Assembly: GCA_029884035.1 (NCBI GenBank)
Contig: JAOUIM010000066.1
Coordinates: 1-12,347, forward strand
DNA: 12,347 nucleotides
Source: Aquincola sp.
GTDB lineage: Bacteria; Pseudomonadota; Gammaproteobacteria; Burkholderiales; Burkholderiaceae_C
Reading direction: 5' to 3'
Shown: one piece after another, positions 7,389-12,347 of the stretch
Layout: each line of letters starts with the position of its first letter
Position numbering within the stretch: position 1 is the stretch's first letter
Program-made: the position numbers and the translations under genes
The notes under the pieces: model-generated
The model's input: the letters and a program-made list of their open reading frames with translations, nothing else
What the model was told of the DNA's origin: nothing
The model's database searches: none

Positions 7389-8077
7389 TGGCGAGCATCG
7401 AGGCGAAGTTACAACAAGTGCGACGGCGTATTGCGCGGGCATGCGACAGTGCACAACGCCCCGTGCAAAGCGTCACGTTGATGGCGGTCAGCAAGACGTT
7501 CAGCGGTGCGGCCGTTCGGGAGGCGCACGCCGCGGGCCAGCGTGCCTTCGGCGAAAACTATGTGCAGGAGGCCTTGGCCAAGATGGCGGCGCTGGCGGAT
7601 CTGCGGGCCTCGATCGAGTGGCACTTGATCGGCCCCTTGCAGAGCAACAAGACACGCGAGGTGGCAGCCGCGTTCGACTGGGTGCACACGATCGATCGAC
7701 CGAAGATCGCCGAGCGACTGTCCGCGCAACGCCCGCCCGGGCTGCCGCCACTGCAGGTGTGCATCCAGGTCAACGTCAGCGGCGAGACGAGCAAGGGCGG
7801 CGTGGAGCCCGCCGCGCTGGCGACGCTCGCGCGGCAGGTCGCCGCGTTGCCAGGCCTCACGCTGCGGGGCCTGATGTCGATTCCCGAACCGACCAGCGAT
7901 CCGGTGGCGCAGCGCGCGCCCCACCGCGAACTCGCGCGGATGCTGCGCGGCCTCGTGGCCGAAGGGCTCGCCGTGGACACGTTGTCGATGGGCATGAGCG
8001 CCGATCTGGAAGCGGCAATCGCCGAAGGCGCGACCATGGTGCGCGTGGGCACGGCGATCTTCGGCGCGAGAGGCTGA
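7388..8077 (+). CDS. yggS: YggS/PLPBP family pyridoxal phosphate homeostasis protein
   Basis: This 229-aa protein has the fold-type III PLP-binding barrel of the YggS/PROSC family, a cytosolic PLP carrier or homeostasis protein without known catalytic activity. The Schiff-base lysine is Lys36 in AVSKTF. Other family blocks are FGENYVQE (about 54-61), WHLIGPLQSNK (78-88), VNVSGETSKGG, LMSIP, and the C-terminal MGMSADLEAAI with MVRVGTAIFG, where phosphate-binding Ser and Arg lie. Length is typical. The start follows an A+T-rich leader with little Shine-Dalgarno character. The pairing with divergent pilT is shared by Pseudomonas and other proteobacteria and does not imply a pilus function. Confidence 0.95.
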   Translation: MASIEAKLQQVRRRIARACDSAQRPVQSVTLMAVSKTFSGAAVREAHAAGQRAFGENYVQEALAKMAALADLRASIEWHLIGPLQSNKTREVAAAFDWVHTIDRPKIAERLSAQRPPGLPPLQVCIQVNVSGETSKGGVEPAALATLARQVAALPGLTLRGLMSIPEPTSDPVAQRAPHRELARMLRGLVAEGLAVDTLSMGMSADLEAAIAEGATMVRVGTAIFGARG

Positions 8078-8086
8078 CGCACGAGC

Positions 8087-8105
8087 GGACCGGCGGCGCC
8101 GGCCC
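8087..8105. terminator. GC-rich hairpin between convergent yggS and the Lrp-type regulator
   Basis: GGACCGGC (8087-8094) pairs with GCCGGCCC (8098-8105) around a GGC loop, giving an 8-bp stem with a single A-C mismatch. It fills most of the 32-bp gap between the two stop codons. No T-run follows on either strand, so it may act as a weak or bidirectional terminator or simply reflect high GC. Confidence 0.35.
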
Positions 8106-8109
8106 AGGC

Positions 8110-8589
8110 TCAGAGCGCGAGCTGCTGTGTGGACTTGACCTCTTCCATCACCGCGTAGGTGCGTGTTTCTCGCACACCCGGCAACGCCCAGATGCTCTGC
8201 CCCAGCAGCGACCGGTAGGCTGCCATGTCGGCCACACGCGTCTTGAGCAGGTAGTCGAAGCCGCCAGCCACCAGGTGGCATTCGAGGATCTCGGGTCGCG
8301 CCTGCACCGCGGCGCGAAAACTCTCCATCACGTCGGGCACGGTGCGGTCGAGCAGCACTTCGATGAACACGAGCAGGCCCGCGCCGAGCTGTGCCGGGTT
8401 GAGCCGCGCTTCGTAGCCCAGGATCACGCCGTCGCGCGTGAGCCGTCTGACGCGCTCGAGCACCGCAGTGGGCGACAGGTGCACCGCGTCGGCGAGCTTG
8501 AGGTTCGTGATCCGGCCGTCGGACTGCAACTCGCGCAGGATGCGTCGGTCGATGGCGTCCAGGGGATAGGTGAGCACAGGCTCGGACAT
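8110..8589 (-). CDS. Lrp/AsnC-family transcriptional regulator, probable regulator of putA
   Basis: From ATG 8589 the product is 159 aa. A GTG at 8607 would add six residues; the ATG is preferred because it matches the length of the E. coli Lrp N-terminus. The winged helix-turn-helix (about 11-60) reads LDAIDRRILRELQSDGRIT, then LSPTAVLERVRRL (recognition helix) and GVILGYEA. The C-terminal RAM effector domain includes LLVFIEVLL, ILECHLVAGGFDYLLKTRV, and the end VRETRTYAVMEEVKSTQQL, all very close to E. coli Lrp as I recall it. It is a cytoplasmic DNA-binding oligomer that senses an amino acid. It is divergent from a putA lacking its own DNA-binding domain, as with PutR of alphaproteobacteria, so proline-responsive control of putA is the likely job. 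That role is inference from context; a global Lrp role is also possible. Confidence 0.93.
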   Translation of the reverse strand: MSEPVLTYPLDAIDRRILRELQSDGRITNLKLADAVHLSPTAVLERVRRLTRDGVILGYEARLNPAQLGAGLLVFIEVLLDRTVPDVMESFRAAVQARPEILECHLVAGGFDYLLKTRVADMAAYRSLLGQSIWALPGVRETRTYAVMEEVKSTQQLAL

Positions 8590-8616
8590 GACTGGATATT
8601 TCACCACATTCAGTCA
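8589..8616. promoter_or_regulatory. Candidate operator: inverted repeat over the start of the Lrp-type gene
   Basis: TGACTG (8589-8594) and CAGTCA (8611-8616) form a perfect 6-bp inverted repeat with a 16-nt A+T-rich spacer. The centre-to-centre distance is 22 bp, about two helical turns, so both arms face the same side of the DNA as expected for a dimeric or oligomeric Lrp protein. The left arm touches the regulator's ATG, a position suited to autorepression. The rest of the gap to putA (8617-8681) is AT-rich relative to the genes and should hold the putA promoter, but I cannot fix its elements. Confidence 0.35.
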
Positions 8617-8681
8617 ACATCATCGAACTAAATCCACCCCAATGGCCGATACGCTAACTAAGTTTCCTGAGCGAGGTGCCC

Positions 8682-11600
8682 ATGACGACCGCGAACCCCA
8701 CCGACCGTTTGCCTTATCCGTACCGACCCGAGGCGGCCGTCGTCGATGAGTCGCTCGCTGCGGTAGCGAGCCTGGACTGGGCGGCAGTCGTGACGAAAGC
8801 GACGCCCTGGGTGCAAGGCGTGCGCGCACGCCCGGCGCCGTTCTGGGCGATGGAATCGCTGCTGCGCGAATACCCGATAACGAGCGCGGAGGGCCTCGCG
8901 CTGATGCGCCTGGCCGAAGCGCTGCTGCGCGTGCCGGACGCCGAGACGGCGATCGCGCTGACCGCGGACCAGCTCGGCCGCGCCGAGTTCGACGACAGCG
9001 CCGGCGGCCCTCACCGCATGCTGGCCAGCCTGTCGAGCACGGCCATCGCGTTGTCCAAGAACTTCCTGCCCAGCGATGCCGAGAGCGAGGGTGGCTTGTT
9101 CACGCGTCTGGGCGCCAAGACCGTGGTCGGCGCGACCGTGCGAGCGATCCAGTTGCTGGGCCGCCAGTTCGTGCTCGGCCGCGACATCGGCGAGGCCATG
9201 CGCGAAGCCCAAGCGCAGCGGCGTGCAAACACGGCGCTGCGCTATTCCTACGACATGCTTGGCGAAGGCGCACGCACCGACCGTGATGCCGAGCACTACC
9301 TGCTGGCCTACCGCAACGCGATCCCGGCGATCGGCCGCACCGGCACAGCGTCAGCCGACGGTCCCGAGGCCGCCGACGGCATCTCGGTCAAGCTGTCGGC
9401 GCTGTTCCCGCGCTACGAGGAAGCGCAGCGCCAGCGCGTGCTGGCAGAACTCGTGCCGCGCGTGTGGACGCTGATCGAAGCCGCGGCGCGCGAGGACATG
9501 AACCTGACCATCGATGCGGAGGAGTGCGAGCGGCTCGAGCTATCGCTCGACGTCTTCGACATGCTGGCCGAACGCGTTGCGCGCGACCATCCGTCGTGGC
9601 GTGGTTTCGGCGTCGCGGTGCAGGCCTACCAGACGCGCGCGCTCGCGGTGGTCGACGAGGTCGCGCGCATCGCGCGCGCGCATCGGCTGCACTTCATGGT
9701 GCGGCTGGCCAAGGGCGCGTACTGGGACGGCGAGATCAAGCGCGCACAGGAGCTGGGGCTGGCTGGCTATCCGGTGTTCACGCACAAGCAGCACACGGAC
9801 ATCTCCTACCTCGCATGTGCGCGTGCGCTGATCGGCCATGCCGACGTGATCTATCCGCAGTTCGCGAGCCACAACGCCGGCACCATCGCGGCGATCGCGC
9901 AGATGGCGCGTGCCGCGGACGCGCCGTTCGAATTCCAGCGCCTGCACGGCATGGCCGAGGGCGTGTTCCGCGAGGTGCTGGCGACCGACCCCGAGTTGCC
10001 GCTGCGCATCTACGCACCGGTGGGCGAGCACCGCGACCTGCTGGCCTACCTCGTGCGCCGACTGCTCGAGAACGGTGCCAACTCGTCGTTCGTGCATCAG
10101 CTGTCCGACGAGGGGGTGCCGCCCGAGCAGTTGCTCGCGTCGCCGCTGGCGCGCATCGACGCGCGCAGCCTGCCGCTGCCGCGAGAGCTGTACGGCGCGC
10201 ACCGCGCCAATTCCACGGGCGCCGACCTCGTGTGCGTGCACGACCGCGCGCCGCTCGACGCCGCGATCGGCGCCGCCCGGATCGGTGCGGTGGCCGAGGC
10301 CACGCCGGCCGAGATCGACGCCGCGATGGCCAGGCTGTCCGCCGGTTTTTCGACCTGGAACGCATGCCCAGCCGATGTGCGCGCGGCCGTGCTGCGCCGT
10401 GCCGCCGACCTGCTCGATGCGCGTGGGGCCGAGTTCTGCGGCCTGCTCGTGAAGGAGGCGCACAAGACGCTCGGCGACTGCTTGGCCGAGGTGCGTGAGG
10501 CGGTCGACTTCCTGCGCTACTACGCCGAACAGGCCGAAGACCAGGCGCTGGATCGCCCGATCAACGGCGTCGGCGTGTTCGTCTGCATCAGCCCGTGGAA
10601 CTTCCCGCTCGCGATCTTCGCCGGACAGGTGGCGGCGGCCCTGGTCGCCGGCAATGCGGTCGCCGCCAAGCCGGCCGAACAGACGCCGTTCGTGGCGCAG
10701 CGCATGGTCGCGCTGCTGCACGAGGCGGGCGTGCCCGCCGACGCTCTCATGCTGCTACACGGGGCGGGCGAGACGGTGGGTGCGCGCCTGGTGGCCGATG
10801 CACGCTGCGCTGGCGTGGCCTTCACCGGCAGCACGCAGGTCGCGCACGTCATCCACCGCGCGCTGGCGGCCAAGGAAGGCCCCATCGTGCCGCTGATCGC
10901 CGAGACCGGCGGCCTCAACGCGATGATCGTCGACAGCACCGCACTGCCCGAGCAGGTGGTCGATGCCGTCGTGCAGAGCGCCTTTCGCTCGGCCGGCCAG
11001 CGCTGCTCGGCGCTGCGGCTGCTGTGCGTGCACGAGAGCATCGCAAGCGGGCTGATCGACATGCTTGCCGGCGCGATGGCCGAACTGAACGTCGGTGTCG
11101 CCACGAAGCTCGCAACCGATGTCGGCCCGCTGATCGACGCCGAGGCGCACGCGAACATCGCGCGCCACGTCGAGCGGCTGCACCGTGGCGCACGGCTGCT
11201 CGCCGCCAGCCCGCGCGGCGCGGCGGGCCCGAACCACCAGACGCCGATGGCGTTCGAGATCGGCCGCATCGAGGACCTGACCGAGGAGGTGTTCGGCCCG
11301 GTGTTGCATGTGGTGCGCTGGTCGGGCGACGTCGACGCGCTGGTGGATCGAATCAACTCACTGGGCTACGGCCTCACGCTCGGTGTACAGACGCGCATCG
11401 ACAGCCGCGCCCAGCGCATCGCCGAGCGGGCGCGCGTCGGTAACGTCTATGTCAACCGCAACATGATCGGCGCCGTGGTCGGGGTGCAGCCCTTCGGTGG
11501 CGAAGGGCTGTCCGGCACCGGGCCCAAGGCCGGTGGGCCGAACTACCTGGCCCGATTCTCCGCCGTGCCTTCTTCGCGATCGCCATCGCCTTCGCCGATG

Positions 11601-12218
11601 ACGCCGCTGGCGGGGTCGCAGGCGGTCGACGAGGCGGCGCTCGCGGGGCTCGCGGCGCGCAGCGTGCCCTGGGCGGCGCGGCCGCTCGGCGAGCGGGTCG
11701 CTGCCGTGCGCACCGCAGTGGCGCGGGCCCAGCGCCTCGACGTGCTCGAGGACCGCCTGGCCGATCGCACGCTGCCAGGACCGACCGGCGAGTCCAACGA
11801 GTTGCGCCTGCATGGCCGCGGCGTGTTTGCCTTGCTGGCCGACGGCGCTGCCGCGGCCGACGTGGCCGAGGCGGTCGGCCTGGCGCTGGCTGCGGGCAAC
11901 GCCGTGGCGCTTGTCGGTGCCTCGCTCGATGTCGGGCCAGCGCTTCGCGCGCTCGTGCTGGAAATGCCGACGCAGACCGCGCGCGCGCTGCTCGACGATG
12001 CCAGGCTTGCAGGGGTGTGCATGGTGTCCGGTCGCGATACCGACGCGCGCGCCGTTCAGCGCCAGATGGCCGCGCGGCGCGGGCCGATCCTGCCGCTGAT
12101 CACCACAGCCGAGTGGCACAGCGACGCGCACCTCGTGCGTTTCGCCGCCGAGCAGACCCTGACCATCAACACCGCGGCTGCGGGCGGCAACGCCGCGCTG
12201 CTGGGCGGGTTGGCCTGA
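8682..12218 (+). CDS. putA: Bifunctional proline dehydrogenase / P5C dehydrogenase PutA (type B, no DNA-binding domain)
   Basis: This 1178-aa enzyme oxidises proline to glutamate in two steps, using FAD and then NAD+, with the intermediate channelled between sites. The ATG at 8682 has GAGG 5 nt upstream. Order: an alpha-helical arm domain (to about 200); the PRODH barrel with VKLSALFPRY (Lys237, equivalent to E. coli Lys329), LAKGAYWDGEIK (about 342-353), FTHKQHTD, and RRLLENGANSS (Arg459/Arg460); the P5CDH domain with ISPWNFPLAIF (about 635), FTGST (about 713), ETGGLN with Glu741 and GQRCSALR with nucleophile Cys775. After PFGGEGLSGTGPKAGGP comes a Ser/Pro-rich linker (about 960-980), then a C-terminal ALDH-like domain ending in NTAAAGGNAALL. 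No ribbon-helix-helix domain precedes the arm, so by the known classes this is type B. E. coli PutA has 1320 aa. It probably associates with the inner membrane to reduce quinone. Confidence 0.97.
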   Translation: MTTANPTDRLPYPYRPEAAVVDESLAAVASLDWAAVVTKATPWVQGVRARPAPFWAMESLLREYPITSAEGLALMRLAEALLRVPDAETAIALTADQLGRAEFDDSAGGPHRMLASLSSTAIALSKNFLPSDAESEGGLFTRLGAKTVVGATVRAIQLLGRQFVLGRDIGEAMREAQAQRRANTALRYSYDMLGEGARTDRDAEHYLLAYRNAIPAIGRTGTASADGPEAADGISVKLSALFPRYEEAQRQRVLAELVPRVWTLIEAAAREDMNLTIDAEECERLELSLDVFDMLAERVARDHPSWRGFGVAVQAYQTRALAVVDEVARIARAHRLHFMVRLAKGAYWDGEIKRAQELGLAGYPVFTHKQHTDISYLACARALIGHADVIYPQFASHNAGTIAAIAQMARAADAPFEFQRLHGMAEGVFREVLATDPELPLRIYAPVGEHRDLLAYLVRRLLENGANSSFVHQLSDEGVPPEQLLASPLARIDARSLPLPRELYGAHRANSTGADLVCVHDRAPLDAAIGAARIGAVAEATPAEIDAAMARLSAGFSTWNACPADVRAAVLRRAADLLDARGAEFCGLLVKEAHKTLGDCLAEVREAVDFLRYYAEQAEDQALDRPINGVGVFVCISPWNFPLAIFAGQVAAALVAGNAVAAKPAEQTPFVAQRMVALLHEAGVPADALMLLHGAGETVGARLVADARCAGVAFTGSTQVAHVIHRALAAKEGPIVPLIAETGGLNAMIVDSTALPEQVVDAVVQSAFRSAGQRCSALRLLCVHESIASGLIDMLAGAMAELNVGVATKLATDVGPLIDAEAHANIARHVERLHRGARLLAASPRGAAGPNHQTPMAFEIGRIEDLTEEVFGPVLHVVRWSGDVDALVDRINSLGYGLTLGVQTRIDSRAQRIAERARVGNVYVNRNMIGAVVGVQPFGGEGLSGTGPKAGGPNYLARFSAVPSSRSPSPSPMTPLAGSQAVDEAALAGLAARSVPWAARPLGERVAAVRTAVARAQRLDVLEDRLADRTLPGPTGESNELRLHGRGVFALLADGAAAADVAEAVGLALAAGNAVALVGASLDVGPALRALVLEMPTQTARALLDDARLAGVCMVSGRDTDARAVQRQMAARRGPILPLITTAEWHSDAHLVRFAAEQTLTINTAAAGGNAALLGGLA

Positions 12219-12230
12219 GCAGGCGCGCCG

Positions 12231-12347
12231 TCAGTCGAGCTTGATGCCCAGCCGCGAGATGACCGGCCCCCAGCGCTTGACGTCGGCATCGACCGCGCGC
12301 TTGAAGTCCGCAGCGCTGCCGCCGACGACCGTGAGACCCTGGGCGTC
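12231..12347 (-). CDS. Bug-family tripartite tricarboxylate transporter substrate-binding protein, C-terminal end
   Basis: Only the last 38 codons are inside the window; the start lies beyond the right edge. The readable tail contains FKRAVDADVKRWGPVIS and ends RLGIKLD before the TGA. This is the usual end of Bug (TctC-like) periplasmic solute-binding proteins, where a helix with a xxDxxRW core is followed by GIKLD. Such proteins are greatly expanded in Burkholderiales and bind carboxylates and other small solutes. The gene converges on putA with a 12-bp gap that contains GGCGCGCC and only a short GCCTG/CAGGC repeat, with no clear terminator. Ligand and full length cannot be judged from this fragment. 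Confidence 0.8.
   Translation of the reverse strand, partial: DAQGLTVVGGSAADFKRAVDADVKRWGPVISRLGIKLD

Noticed and set aside
12213..12229. GCCTGAGCAGGC and GGCGCGCC as a terminator after putA
   Set aside because: The stem would be 4-5 bp at most, partly inside the putA stop codon, and no T-run follows on either strand.
1..12347. CRISPR arrays, tRNA genes, insertion sequences, phage or defence genes
   Set aside because: Looked for direct repeats, cloverleaf-like segments, transposase or integrase motifs and terminal repeats by eye; none were seen.

Overview
The window is about 12.3 kb of high-GC DNA with bacterial gene packing: short gaps, a 4-nt overlap and many long antisense frames caused by base composition. 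Gene content points to a betaproteobacterium, most likely of the order Burkholderiales. The signs are a type B PutA facing an Lrp-type regulator, pilT-pilU beside yggS, an AcoR-like sigma-54 activator, and the C-terminus of a Bug-family solute-binding protein. This placement is inference from gene content only. I see no tRNA, rRNA, CRISPR array, insertion sequence or phage gene.

Region 1 (1-5107) looks like a unit for oxidation with the cofactor PQQ. On the minus strand is the N-terminal part of an AcoR-type sigma-54 activator, cut by the window edge and carrying an apparent frameshift near 243. Facing away from it are three tightly packed plus-strand genes. They encode an exported six-bladed-propeller PQQ dehydrogenase of the glucose/sorbosone type, a small exported c-type cytochrome with a GTGA overlap, and a TonB-dependent receptor that closely resembles E. 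coli YncD, now called PqqU, the PQQ importer. A near-consensus -24 element with a degenerate -12 lies between the regulator and the operon. The unit can be read as enzyme, electron acceptor and cofactor importer under a sigma-54 activator.

Region 2 (5157-7351, minus strand) is pilT-pilU, the two retraction ATPases of type IV pili. Region 3 (7388-8077) is yggS/PLPBP, divergent from pilT across only 36 bp, a common neighbourhood in proteobacteria.

Region 4 (8110-12218) is the proline catabolism locus. An Lrp/AsnC regulator on the minus strand diverges from putA, a 1178-residue bifunctional proline dehydrogenase / P5C dehydrogenase without the N-terminal ribbon-helix-helix DNA-binding domain. 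Because this PutA cannot repress its own gene, the adjacent Lrp-type protein is the likely local regulator. Region 5 (12231 to the end) is the last 38 residues of a Bug-type periplasmic binding protein, convergent with putA.

The most interesting part is the PQQ dehydrogenase-cytochrome-PqqU operon with its candidate sigma-54 promoter. The rest is well-known housekeeping or catabolic content in ordinary arrangements.
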